NCBI GenBank assembly: GCA_029204225.1
Contig: CM055096.1
Span: forward strand, 69,275,444 to 69,339,443
DNA length: 64,000 nucleotides
Direction: 5' to 3'
Origin: Diphasiastrum complanatum
Taxonomy: Eukaryota; Streptophyta; Lycopodiopsida; Lycopodiales; Lycopodiaceae
A program made the position numbers and the translations under genes. The notes below the pieces were generated by a model. It saw only the letters and a list, made by a program, of their open reading frames with translations, made no database searches and was not told the origin of the DNA. Of this stretch, positions 1 to 11,869 are shown piece by piece. Position 1 is the first letter of the stretch, and each line of letters opens with the position of its first letter.

Positions 1-2637
1 CAAATCATGCGTCTTACAAGCAATATAACGCAAAACAAACAGTTTTTAGTGAATTCTCGTCACACTGTTCATTTTACCAATTAACTTCCATAGGAGTAAA
101 TCAACTACTCATGTTAATTGTTAATGATTCAAAAATCTCAAATGTTCCGGTGCCACCTCAATTGTACTAGTACAACACCACATTTAGATCCTTATCCAAA
201 TCAATTTTAAGTTAACAAGTTAATCTGTCTTAACAAGATATGTTAACTCTGCAAGTATTTGTTCATCACAATACTTGATCATATGTCTATCTTCATAACC
301 AACTAGGTTGAGTGCACCAAATAACCCTAGTAACCAGGAATACATAGTAGATCCATACAAGATTAATCGTGCACATATGAAAACAATCTCACTATGACCT
401 AGTACATACACATATGTCCTTATCTGGCAGATTCCTCCAAAATCTGCATATGTTATTCTCAATCTCACTGAGAATCTTGTAACTCAGGTACCAAGAAATT
501 TTGTTTCTCTTGAATAAATAACATATCTGGAAAATCTCTTAGACTGAAAACACATTCTCTCTCACGAGTTTTCCAAACCAACTTACCTCTTACTACATAA
601 TTCCCCCCACTTAATCGACATTTTCCCTGATCCTAGTATCTACTAAGATTAGGTTGATCCAATACAGACATTCTTTGATCAAACTTACTCCTATTCAAAA
701 CAAATTGGGATTAGTAACTTTTGATCACTCATAGTAGTACTTATAATGATTTTCAATTTCAAATCTCAAACCACCTCTAGTTCCAAATTGTTTCACACAA
801 TCCCTAGGAAATTTCTCTTATCCGAAAACTATGCAATTGGTAGATCCTATGATATAATTTCATCTATCACTCCACCCCTTGTTTTAAAGAAATTTCTATA
901 GCTAGAGAGATGACACATGAAAATATCTTAATCCTGAAAAGTCAATAATAAGTGCCTTTCAAAAAGGATTCATTCTATTATACTCGGGACTTTACTTCCA
1001 AACATTTCCAACACGAGTGACAGTAACCATCATCTAGTTGAAATCTATCCATGCAAAAGAGACAATCTGGTTAAGAAAATGAAATACAATTATCTTAGAA
1101 TAACTCAAACTCCAAATCTTAACCATACAAGTAGTAATTCACATGACTGTTATATAATCATACAAGTAGTAATTCACATGATGATAACAATCCTTCAAAA
1201 AAAAAGTAATTTTCACGCTGAAAGGATCATATGAATTTAATCTGAAGTCCATATTTGAGAAATTCAAAAGAATTAAGAGTTCTTTAAAAGGTGAGAAATA
1301 GCTTTTAAGGGATTTCGATTTGTACATTATGAGATACCATTAGAGATTTGGATCTATATCTCATAATCTCCCCAAATACCCTGAACCAATAAACCAATGG
1401 ATTCACCTATTAGCATTACCGTTACTGTAAACACTACCCACTAATCTACATATCACTTTCACACAAGAAATTCCCTTTTGAATCACTGATGTTCCATACC
1501 ATCAGCTTTCCTTCCAAAAAGTCCTTTGCTCCTAAATCTGTTCACCAGAAAATCAAAAAGATTATCTGGTTATCCTATATCCAAATATAGGATTTAATCT
1601 TTAACCAATTCCTAAAAAAAACTACTAGTTATTGAATTCACTCATGTTTCTTAAGTAATTTGTAGATGAAAAATAGTATCTAAGAATACCACTTGGCATT
1701 GACCCAAGTATGGACGAGAAATATCGTTCATATATTGTTGACATAACCCAAGTGTATTCATTAACAAAAAAAGAACTATTTTGAATTCAAAATAACCGGA
1801 GTAATACAATAATAGTTGTCAAATATCTATATCCGAATTGGTACAAGGAATTTTATTCCTTCTAGAAGATCTTTAACATATCCGACATTCCAGAGATCTT
1901 CAAAATCCATCTAGATTCCACATATCGCATAGGGCACATATCTATTCCACCAAGCCTTGGAGAACCCATTAATTTTGTTCCTCATGGATAACAATAATCC
2001 ATTTACGAAACTAGAATCCGAAAATGGTTTACCATGACATTATACAACCCTTCTGACTGGTACCAAGATTCCCAAATCCCTACCTTCTGAGAGTTCTAAC
2101 TCTTAGGAATAAGGTTCTATCATGTACTAACAGTATAAATGTGATCCATGTGTCAATTCTCACTTCTCATATCACATTTTCCCTTCAAAATTAGAGTCAT
2201 ACTCATGGTTCTATAGATATACAATATAAATTCCAATTAACAAATTCAATAACCGACATTATGCAATTTTCCCATGAGGATTTTCAAAAATCCAAATTAC
2301 ATAATACAAACATGTTCACTAACTCTGATGTCCATTTCTCTTCCCCCATTGGATTTTTCGGTCCTCCGAAAAACTTCGTCAGCTAAGGTACAAGAAATTT
2401 TCTTGGACACATATTAAATGATAAGCCGGTTTTCCTTTTCATTTTACTGGCTTTAGCATTACTTCGTTAAAGTCGATTAATTCAAATGTAACTAATGAAA
2501 GTATATAAATGGAAAACCCAAAAATTCGTTTCCGGTAAATTTGTACTTGACAAAATTTCATATGTTGAATAAAGAATTACTTCCATTTATTTCCAATACT
2601 TGCTCCATTAGTTCAACTGAATTTCAACTTTAACAAA
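1..2637. other. AT-rich non-coding stretch
   Basis: I find no open frame longer than about 80 codons with recognisable protein sequence here, on either strand. The only internal structure noted is a 23-bp direct repeat (1124-1146 and 1159-1181, 12 bp apart). The composition resembles old intergenic or intronic plant DNA. It could hold decayed LTR sequence that I cannot recognise. Confidence 0.5.
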
Positions 2638-2871
2638 TCTATATATACTAAAAGAAATTGGGTTTCCGGGCAGCGTGTCACGCTCTAACGGGCAGCGTGA
2701 GCTGCGTAGAGACCCCATGTTTTATTTTTACCACTAACTAAAAGGAGGCCTCGGGCACGGGGGGGGGGGGGGGCGGGGGGGGGGCGGGGGCAGGTTGCTG
2801 GGCACCCTTATATTTTGAATATTTTGAATTTGCCCGCCCGTTTGCCGCCCGCCAACTGGCAGGCGTACTAG
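2638..2871 (+). mobile_element. Short non-autonomous Helitron-like element
   Basis: The segment begins with TCTATATATACTAAAAG, the typical 5' end of plant Helitrons. It ends with CTAG directly after a GC-rich hairpin (stem 2846-2853 with 2858-2865, loop AACT, one mismatch). The flanks are A at 2637 and T at 2872, as expected for insertion between A and T without target duplication. At 234 bp it can encode no Rep/helicase, so it would depend on another copy. Inside are a repeated GGGCAGCGTG motif (about 2668 and 2690) and a long G-tract (about 2759-2790). The 5' end, 3' hairpin and CTAG are seen directly; mobility is inferred. Confidence 0.7.
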
Positions 2872-5800
2872 TATCTTACTAAAAGTTTTTGATTGCCAAT
2901 ATTAATGACCAGAATCATTTAGAATTCAATCAGCAAAACCATCGGTGTTTTATCAATCCGAAAAGGAAAAAAAATATGAATTTAGAAAAAATCCACAAAT
3001 ACCATTTAACTCTATTGACTAAGAGTATCCATACTCCAAAGTTAAGTGGTTAAATAGCACAGTACCAAGAAATCAAATTTTCCCTTACTGGGTACAATCC
3101 TGGGAACCATTAAGTGACGAATTGTTAATTTGCCGTTAATCCCAAATTTATGAACCCACTTCGTAACCTCTCCGTTAGGATTTACACATAGGCAAAGATA
3201 ATACTTCAACCATTTCTCCAATTACAAATTGGAAAATTGGTAGTTCCATTCACAAAATCAATTGAATAACCTTCAAAGCAAAATGAAAATATATATACAC
3301 ATGTACTTCTCATCATTTTTCTCCAAACAAAAGTGCTGGCGACTCAATGCAGCAATAAATTTCAGCATGTTCTCGAAGTTTCAACTGCTTGGAAGTATCC
3401 ACTCAGGCTAGCTCACTTATTATTTGTGACATAGGTAGGACCCTTAGGGTCTGTCCCCCAAGATTATAACTTTAAACAAATAAAGTTTGGCACACATGAC
3501 GCAACTAAAAAGTGCTTGGACATTCATAATAGTAAAACCAAATTGAACAACAATGTAATACGGATAAATGAAAAGTTACCTTTTGAAGCTGATGCTATTT
3601 CTTTGCCATATATGTAACGCTAAGGATCACAATGCCACATAGCTAAGGTTGCATATACATCTGTTTTCATCTTGGAACAAATGACAAAGCTAGTACCAGA
3701 ACCCGTATGAAAATCCTACTGCCTGCTGTCAACCTCATCTACATAGAACTCACAAGCTGTATATAATATACTATTTCAGAATGCTCTAAGCATGTGATTG
3801 TCTCTCAAACAGGAATTTAAAATCTTAAACAGTCTTTAAATAATCTAAAGAACATAATGGTTCTATCAGACATGAAATGGTTCCGATCTACAAAACATGT
3901 AACAACTTTAAGATCATAAATACCAATTTTGGGGTATTTCCACAATGTTAAGAGATATCATTCTGGGAGGAAATTCATCAGTTTGCCATTCGTAAATTCT
4001 TGGGTGACTTAGGTCTGAGTATTGACATAGTGATATGCAACTTCTCTCTGGCTCCTCGTGAAGGAGCCAAAGAGAGGTTGCATATCTCTATGTTTAGGAG
4101 CTTACTAGTAGTGAGCCCCAAGTAGCAACACCAGCAGGCAGTTGAATCTCCAGATTAGCATCCGAACATGGACCTACGGTGAAACACTCTAATAAATGCA
4201 GATTTGCTCATCAATGAGCGTATCCAATTTCTTGTGCAAATTCGGCAAGTAAGCCTCCTAAGAGCGACGTTGCTTGCGTCTTTTGCTCTCCAAATCTTCT
4301 CTCTCAATTCTCTTTCTCTCTAAATGCTATAATGTCTTATATTACTCACACCCACCTATAAAACCTGCAAAATGCTTTTGAGAAAATCTTATACCAACCT
4401 TATAAAACTTATGAAAACAAGGACAAAGATGAAGTTCTGATAGAAAATCTATAAGCATGATGTCTTACTCAAAATAGGGGAATCTCTGCAGGTAAAATGA
4501 TCTAGCATCCGGGACACACGTACGTTTAATGAAAAAAATCAACGATTCCCCCGAGGGACACTGTCAATCTGTCACAGGCATCATATGAATCTTTGACATT
4601 TGTGAAGACCATATAATAGAACTGTGAGTAGGCAGCGGTTGTGTACAATAATTTTGGCATACTTCAGACACTCATACTGAGGTGTGCCTGTACAGGCAGT
4701 ACTGAAGAACAGTTGAAACTTGCAAGCTTGTCATACGGTCACTCTTATTATCCTCTTTAGAGTGAGCAATTTAATTTTGAGAAAAGCATATGTTGATTGC
4801 TAATTTTCTGCTGTTGGATACTAAAACTCATTGAAGCTTGATGCAATTACATTTACTGCATTTCAGATGATAATTTGTGCTCGTCCACAAGATTACTTAG
4901 AGAAAGTCAGTGTTTTCTGGCAAAGTCACGCCCAACCCCAGCACACTAATAAATCTGTATCTCATTGTACTTCGAAGATTGTGAACGTCCAGACTTTACT
5001 TGGGAGAAAAACAGCGCAGAGGAAAAATCAGATTGACAATGCATATTACAGCTGGTTTCGACATTTCGATGCAAAAAGGAAAGCCTCAATCTGGTATGGT
5101 GCAAACAGCACATGGTACTTGGAAAATACAATAGCACAATACATACTTAAGATACAGACTGCAAACAAAAGCCCTTGTGATCATGAAACTTGTGCAAGAG
5201 GTTAAAATAATCAACATAATGCATCTATAGCCCTAATCGCCTCTAACCAGAGGTAAAGTGTTAAAAGAAAAACAAAGGTAAAATGTATATTCTTGCTTCT
5301 CATGCAAACGTCTGAGAGTATCTCAAGACTCTATCAATAACCCAGATCTGGTAGATATATTAATGTTGGAGTATGCAAAAAGGTGGGAAAAGCATATTAT
5401 CAATCTTAGTGCAAGATAGATTTCAAGAAGTTGCAAGATTGGATATCGGTCCTTTTTATTAATCAGGACACTAACCTTCTTGCTAATAAGAGAACTGCCT
5501 GCGCAAGATGAGAAGTTGGAGGGGAATTACACAGGGATAAGAAACAGCCAAAAAGAAAAAGATGGGAACTTTGAACCCCTTGAAACGATACTGGAAAATA
5601 GCCCTCCAGCTAGTCCAAGGAATAAGCATTACTCCCAGTTGTGGGCAAGAAATATTCCCGAGAACTAGATAACCATCACAAGATCACAAAGAAAAAACAG
5701 ACAAACAGCCTGATGCAGGCAAGGCACAGCCCCGAGTACATGCAATAAGGCCACATTTAGGGATGAAACTTTGTAAGGTGCTCACCATAATCGCATCAAA

Positions 5801-6353
5801 GACTTTCTTTAGATATGAATAAGCTTTTGAAAGAGCTATCATCCATTTCAAAACAATTTCTCAAGCACAGATTCTGGCCTTACCAAGAGTTAGAAGAATA
5901 CGAACCCACAAAGATTTGTTGTATATTCAAAATGAAAATTCAGTCATGAAATTCACCAATGGTGCAGTTTACAGAAAGAGAGTCCCAGAAGCCCTCTAAT
6001 AGTCTCCAATTTCATCATGACATTTTAATGATTGAGGTTGTTTATGACTCTCATATGCCAAGGAGCTCAGCACACACACACACACAGAATGTCAGCAGTG
6101 ATGGAGAAAACGCATTTTCTCCATTTCGATTGGGCCACGTGTATTTAGGGTTTTGACCAAGGCAGGTCAATGAGTTCTCTTTGATGAACACGTGCATTTC
6201 TCTTAGTCCCATAACAGAGATGCAGTTTTGATTTAAAGCTTATAAATGTCAACGCCGTCTCAATAGATGAGTTAGTACGACCTTCAAAATGGAAAGCGTT
6301 AAAATCTGGGGTTTCACTGAAATAGGGGTTTCGGCGAGGAGAAATAGCGATAA
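2872..6353. other. Intergenic region, no recognised gene
   Basis: No protein family is recognised on either strand. The longest frame (4831-5205, plus, 124 codons) has no domain I know and no support from neighbouring splice sites. A strong hairpin lies at 4025-4093 and is listed separately. A short CA run occurs near 6072-6087. Part of this stretch could be untranslated or intronic sequence of an unrecognised transcript. Confidence 0.4.
4025..4093. other. Near-perfect 32-bp-stem hairpin
   Basis: The left arm (4025-4056) and right arm (4062-4093) are inverse complements over 32 positions, with three differences, one of which would be a G-U pair in RNA. The loop is 5 nt (CGTGA). Stem length and quality fit a small-RNA precursor or the remnant of a tiny inverted-repeat element. 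The loop is shorter than usual for a plant MIRNA, and I do not recognise either arm as a known miRNA. Confidence 0.6.
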
Positions 6354-6388
6354 GGGGGGGGGGGGGGGGGAGGGGGGGAGAGAGAGAG
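6354..6388. repeat. Poly-G / GA low-complexity tract
   Basis: A run of 17 G is followed by A, seven G and a short AG repeat. It is simple-sequence DNA. Such tracts are prone to length error in assemblies and can form quadruplexes. Confidence 0.85.
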
Positions 6389-6743
6389 TTGTATAACTAT
6401 AATGTAGATATAGATACACCTATAGCTGTATAACTATAATGAAGGGGCTCGGACCCACCAAAAATTTACCTCCTCTCAAAACAAAGTTTTTCATTACACC
6501 AAGCTCCAAATCATGCCCCCACAGTTAGCTGGCCTGGCCCCCTTGACCTCCTTAATCAATTTTTGCCTCTACTACTCTTTGCGAACCATATGCACACTGA
6601 AAACTCCAATCAACATACATCTTATCCTCTAAACAATACTGGCCTGGTATCTATCAAATGCTTTATACTTTGGAATGGTATGAGCTCAACAAAATTAAAC
6701 TTCTTGATTACTTACCTATGACAAGATACACTCTTCCTAATGC

Positions 6744-8093
6744 GAGAAGCAAACAGGAAAGCCAATAAAGATTCTACGTTCAGATAAGAGAGGTGAGTTC
6801 ATATCTACAGAGTTCCAGGAATTCTGCAAAGGACATGGAATAAAGAGACAATTTGCTTCGATTGATACACCACAGCATAATGGAGTAGCCGAGAGAAAGA
6901 ACAAGTCTATTGTGGAGAGTGCTCGAAGCATGTTACGAGGTAAGAACCTCAAGAATCATTTGTGGAGCGAAGCAGTTTGTACAGCAGTTTACTTACTTAG
7001 CAGAAGTCCTACAAAAGCTATTCTCAATCGAACTCCAGAAGAAGCTTTTACAGGTATAAAACCTAAAGTGGATCATCTACGAGTTTTTGGTTGTATTGCA
7101 TATGCTCATATTCCTAAAGATAATCGTCAAAAACTTGATTCAAAGGCAATCAAGTGTTAAGAAAGTGAGTCTTCTAACCTAGTAGATCATGAGGAGGATG
7201 TATTTTCTCCTACATCAAAAACTCCTGCTATAGATGATATTCAGGAAAATACACGTCCAAGTGATACAGCTTCTACACAAATTGTACCAAGGGTGAATAC
7301 ACAAGTGGATCTTGGTAAACGAAAGGAAAGGTCAAGAGTATTTGATACGTATTCTCCTTCTAGGTCACCTACAAAGAAGTTACCAAGATGGTGTTGTGAG
7401 ACTATACAAGATAGTCAAATGTTGGATGAGGGAGAATCCAGTTAACAAGGAGCTAAGAGATTGACACGTTCAAGTGGATACTATTGTGAAGCTGGTGAAA
7501 AAACGCATTATGCGTTTATGGCTTCAGTATTGGATTCAGAGGATCCTTTATTTTATGAAGATGCTGCAACGGAACAAGTTTTGAAAACTGCTATGGATGA
7601 GGAGTACATTTCTATTATGAAAATCGAGACACAGGACCTTGTTGAACTTCCAGCAGGTAAGAAACCGATTGGTTGCAAGTGGATTTATAGAACCAAGTTT
7701 AAGTCTGATGGTTCTATAGATGAGTATAAAGCCAGATTAGTAGCCAAAGGATATGCTCAGAGGGAAGGAATTGACTACGAAGATACTTTCGCACCTGTTG
7801 CTAAAATGAATACTTTGAGGAGTGTTTTGGCAATTTTTGGATGGGATATTCAGCAAATGGATGTCAAGAGTGCTTTCTTGAATGGTTACCTTGAAGAGGA
7901 GGTTTATCTGGAGCAACCTCAAGGCTATGAGGTTGAAGGCAAAGAGCACTTGGTTTGTAAGTTAAAGAAAGCACTATATGGGTTGAAACAAGCACCTAGA
8001 GCATGGTATACTCGCATCAACAATTATTTTTTGAAGCAGAATTTTCATAAAAGCATGTCAGAGTCAACACTATATATTATGAAATTCGAATGA
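6744..8093 (+). pseudogene. Copia retrotransposon pol: integrase C-part to RT (decayed)
   Basis: One reading frame runs through this stretch, with stops near 7158 and 7443. The first part is the Copia integrase core: TPQHNGVAERKN carries the catalytic glutamate, followed by LRVFGCIAYAHIPK. The sequence after SKAIKC that normally reads IFVGYS is missing, indicating a deletion. From about 7560 it becomes reverse transcriptase: GCKWIYRTKFKSDGSI, DYEDTFAPVAKM, the motif with the first catalytic aspartate QQMDVKSAFLNGYL, and LYGLKQAPRAWY. The 5' part of the element (LTR, gag, protease, integrase N-terminus) is absent, so this is a truncated, non-functional copy. Confidence 0.9.
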
Positions 8094-9067
8094 CATAGTC
8101 ATTATTGTTCTCTATGTAGATGATCTTATTATCACAGGGTCAAATAAGACATTAATAAAGAACATAAAGAACAATCTTTCACAGGAGTTTGATATGAAAG
8201 ATTTGGAGAGACTTCAGTATTGTTTGGGTATTGAAGCTTGGAGGTGAAAGAAAAATCTTTTCATATCACACGCAAAGTATGCAAGAGAGTTACTCAAGAA
8301 GTTTAAGATGCTTGATTGTAAGTCCATTTCTACACCTTATGATCCAGGTGTAAAGCTTACAAAAGAGGAAAATTCTGAAAGTGTGAATAAAACACTTTAT
8401 AGGCAGCTTGTAGGTAGTTTTATCTATCTAACTAGTACTCGACCAGACATTTCATATGCAGTGGGTATGGTGAGTCAATTCATGTCTTTACGAAAAGTTT
8501 GTCATTGGAAAGCGGCAAAGAGGATTTTGCATTATGTCAAAGGGACACTCAGGTATGGCATTTATTATGGTAAAGGAACCAACATAAAACTTGAGGGTTT
8601 TGTTGATGCTGACTGGGCAAGAAATGCAGAAGATAGAAGATCAACTACAGGAAATACATTTAATCTTGGAGCAGGAGCTATATCTTGGAGTAGTAAAAAG
8701 CAACCAACAATTGCTTTACCTTCTACAGCGGCAGAGTATAGGGCTACTACATCAGCGACTTGTGAAGCAATCTGGTTACGAAGGATTCTAAAAGATATTC
8801 ATATAGAACAAGTTCAACCTACAGAACTTTGGTGTGACAATCAGAGTTGCATTCAGCTTGCGAAGAATCCGGTGTTTCATAGCAGGTCAAAGCATATTGA
8901 AGTTCAGTAGCATTTCATATGAGAGAAGGTGCAAAGTGGTGAAGTAGAGATGATCTACTATGACACCAACGATCAAGTTGCAGATACCTTCACAAAAGGA
9001 CTTGGTCGTGAAAAGTTTGAGAAGTTCACGACACTCCTAGGTGTAATTGATAATCAATCAATGGTTA
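8089..9067 (+). pseudogene. Copia RT C-part and RNase H (frameshifted)
   Basis: This continues the preceding Copia polyprotein after a frameshift near 8090. The frame opens with IVIIVLYVDDLIITG, containing the YVDD catalytic pair. It runs through YRQLVGSFIYLTSTRPDISY and the RNase H signatures FVDADWA, TIALPSTAAEY and WCDNQSCIQLAKNP. Stops fall near 8245 and 8908. The end (DTFTKGLGREKFEKF) is the normal Copia C-terminus. The decay is mild: a few stops and frameshifts in an otherwise collinear polyprotein. Confidence 0.9.
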
Positions 9068-9077
9068 ATTAATTAAT

Positions 9078-9495
9078 TGTAGAGGCCAGCCTGCGAGCTA
9101 GTTCAAAGGCCTATTTCTATTTTTAGTATAAGTCAAAGTCTAAGTTTGACTAGGTACCTAAAATACTACCAATTTTGCTAGAATAGTATAGAATACTATT
9201 TTATGATTGCTATTCTTGAGACTTAGGAATTAGCATAACTGCCTTTACCAAATGGTATAGTAGGCAAATAGCTTTTGCCTTAAAGCATGTCCAGTCTCTA
9301 TAAGAGCAGATGGGCGCCTTCCCTCAAGTTGAATCAATTCAAATCAATTCAGTTCATTGTTCTTGTGATTTCCCTTCTTCCTCTTGAGTTTGGTTATTTT
9401 GTGAGTACTAATAAGATCAGTCTACTCCGAGTTTGAGAGATTCTATCACAAGCCCCTTGGAAACATGTTCTCCCTCTAAACTGTGCTTCGCAACA
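9078..9495 (+). repeat. Probable LTR downstream of Copia pol
   Basis: The segment starts TGTAG just after the Copia RNase H end and finishes CAACA, giving TG...CA termini. It contains a TATA-like CTATAAGAGCAG near 9298. It is followed by TTTGGTGCTTTGTAGCTC, which resembles a Gypsy-type primer-binding site. It may therefore be the Copia 3' LTR or the 5' LTR of the Gypsy remnant that follows. A second copy for comparison was not found in the window. Confidence 0.5.
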
Positions 9496-11100
9496 ACTAA
9501 TTTGGTGCTTTGTAGCTCAAGTTATCATCCTTTGAAGTTTGGCAATTTTTGAAGTAAAATTGACAAATTTCCGTAATTGTTCTGATGCATGTCATTTCCT
9601 AGTCAGTAGGGTACTGTAGGTTCTAGATATTACTTGACTGATCATTATGTTTAGGAAAATGCATCTAAATAATACAGTTGTTTTGATTAGTGGAAATCAC
9701 GCATAAATGCTTTTGTCATACATCCATAGTTTTTGACAAAAGGATTCTCTAAGTAATTTACGTTAAAAAAAAAATTCTACCATTGACGTCCATTCCTCGA
9801 TGTTGCATGCAATGCAGTAATGGATCAAGAAATTAGTATTTTATTGGACAATGGTTCAACTCATAACATTATAAATTCTCGCCCAAGCCAACAATCACAG
9901 ATACAAAGTTTATCGAGCTTCAGGAGCCGAATTGGAGACTTGGGACATAAAGTGCCGAATCTCCCAATGACGATTCAAGATCATAGAGAATTAGTTAATT
10001 TTCATGTATTGATTTAATTTTTGGTTATGAGTGGGCATTTAGTAAATCACCTTCTCTGACAATTGATTTTGAGAAGCATGTTCTCACTTTCAAGGAGGGT
10101 GATAAAGTAGTTACATTTTTTGGAAGTAATTGTGTTCATCCATCAAACATGATTTTTACAGTTAATATAATGGAAGCATTTGATGATTCGCAGTACGAAG
10201 TTTTTTCAATGTTTGCAATAACTTTTTTGAATTATTCTAAAATATATCTAAATAATTGTGAATTCTCTATAATTCTAAAATCAGTAACTTTAGATCGGGA
10301 ACAAACAATGAAAATCATATCATCAATGAATTTCAAGATGTCTTTCCAACTAAATTACCTCATGGTTAACCCCCATCTAGGTTAGTAGACAACAGAATAG
10401 AATTAATTCCAAGTACTCAACCTATCTCTAGACATCCTTATAGGTTTTCTAAGGAGGAGATAGAAATCACAAATCAAATAGAGAACTATCTGACGATGAG
10501 ACACGTCCAACCCAATAAGTCACCATGGGGCGCTCCTGTTCTTCTGAAAGCGAAGAAGGAGATTTCTGGATGTGTGTGGATAACAAGGGGTTAAATAAAA
10601 TAACTATTAAATATAAATGTCCATTACCTAGGATGGATAACGTGGTAGATCGCTTGGGTGGGGCTAAATACTTCACTAAGATTGACTTAGAATAGGGTAC
10701 CATCAGATCAAAATAAGTCGAAAGATGTGTAGAAAACTGAATTTCGTACAAAATTTGTTCATTACGCGTTCTTAGGGTGACAATTTGGGTTAACAAATGC
10801 TTCAACAACATTCCAACAAATGATAAACGATTTATTTTGTTCATATTTGGGGAAATTTGGGGTCATGTTTTTAGATGATATTTTGTCTACAGTAGGACCT
10901 TCGAGGAACACATGGAACATATCGAAACTGTCTTGACAAATTACTGTATGCTGAAGAATTCAAGTGCGCATTCTTTAAGCATGAGCTAGTGGACCTAGGT
11001 GCTTATGGGATCAAGATTGACGAGGATAAAATCAAAGTAATTGGCCAATTCCAAAAATATGGTTTCAAAAAACTGGTTAACAAAATCAAGTCAATCATTT
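9496..11100 (+). pseudogene. Decayed Gypsy-type protease and reverse transcriptase
   Basis: A possible primer-binding site lies near 9500-9517. The frame at 9820-10017 contains a retropepsin-like ISILLDNGSTHNIIN. Between about 10340 and 10900 a Gypsy RT can be read across frameshifts and stops: QDVFPTKLPHGLPPSR, PYRFSKEEIEITNQI, SPWGAPVLLKAKKE, DNKGLNKITIKYKCPLPRMD, FRTKFVHYAFLG, and a catalytic FLDDIL at about 10868. Connection-domain residues (IKIDEDKIK) follow near 11010. Gag and integrase are missing. It is too damaged to be functional. Confidence 0.8.
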
Positions 11101-11469
11101 GTTCTCACTTACCTAATTTTGCCCATCAGCAATCATGATCACTTACACTTGATACTCTAGAGTCTATAGATACTAATAATGTCCTAGATTGTGCCCATGG
11201 GTTGCTGCTACTGATTAGTCCTTACCAGTCATTTCCCTTGGCCACTTGGCCCCAATTTCACATGAGTGACAGTAGCTGAGCCTATGTCGATGTCTCTACA
11301 TGACCTCTGATATTCTGACAACTCACCAGAGCCACGGTTGTCTTCATCAACATTTAAATTACTTGGCCCTATTATGTTTGGTTTGTTCAAAGACATGTCA
11401 GAACAATTATCACGGTTTAGGGTTAAGAGCCAGTTAGTTTAATTAATCAATTAGTTAATTAAACCTTGT

Positions 11470-11535
<66 letters not shown>

Positions 11536-11578
11536 GTGCCATGCCCCCCCGAAGGCCTCCTCGCCCCATGCCTGTTAT
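11101..11578. other. Intergenic stretch with CT microsatellite
   Basis: No coding sequence is recognised. A pure CT tract occupies 11481-11533, with a shorter CT-rich lead-in from 11470. It lies just upstream of the LINE fragment. Confidence 0.6.
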
Positions 11579-11869
11579 ATATGGACTCGTATTCTGGGCC
11601 AGGATATTGGTTTAAATAGAGATCTTTTTATTGCAGCATGTTATTTTCCACCAGAGTCTTCATCTTTTGTTGAGGGCATTGGATCTCCATACCAGGACCT
11701 CTCGTCGGATATTATCATATCTGTAGAGCGGGGGCACATTCTCCTCACTGGGGATTTTAATGCCCAAACATCTTCGCAACAAAAAGAGTTCTTTAACACC
11801 ATGGATCAGCTTCGTGTTCGTGCCCTAGCTTTGCCGCAAGATTTTAAATCTGTGTTGGAAGTCCATTAA
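11579..11869 (+). pseudogene. LINE (non-LTR) AP-type endonuclease fragment
   Basis: One frame reads IWTRILGQDIGLNRDLFI, then ACYFPPESSSF and a region ending GHILLTGDFNAQTSS. YFPP followed by GDFNA is the signature of the apurinic-like endonuclease of plant LINEs, with the Asp and Asn of GDFNA in the active site. It covers only about the C-terminal half of the endonuclease, and no intact RT follows. Sequence down to about 13,050 may be decayed LINE but shows no motif I trust. Confidence 0.75.

Noticed and set aside
4831-5205. 124-codon plus-strand ORF
   Set aside because: No recognised domain, no homologue recalled, and no consistent splice context. Kept only as a remark in the intergenic entry.
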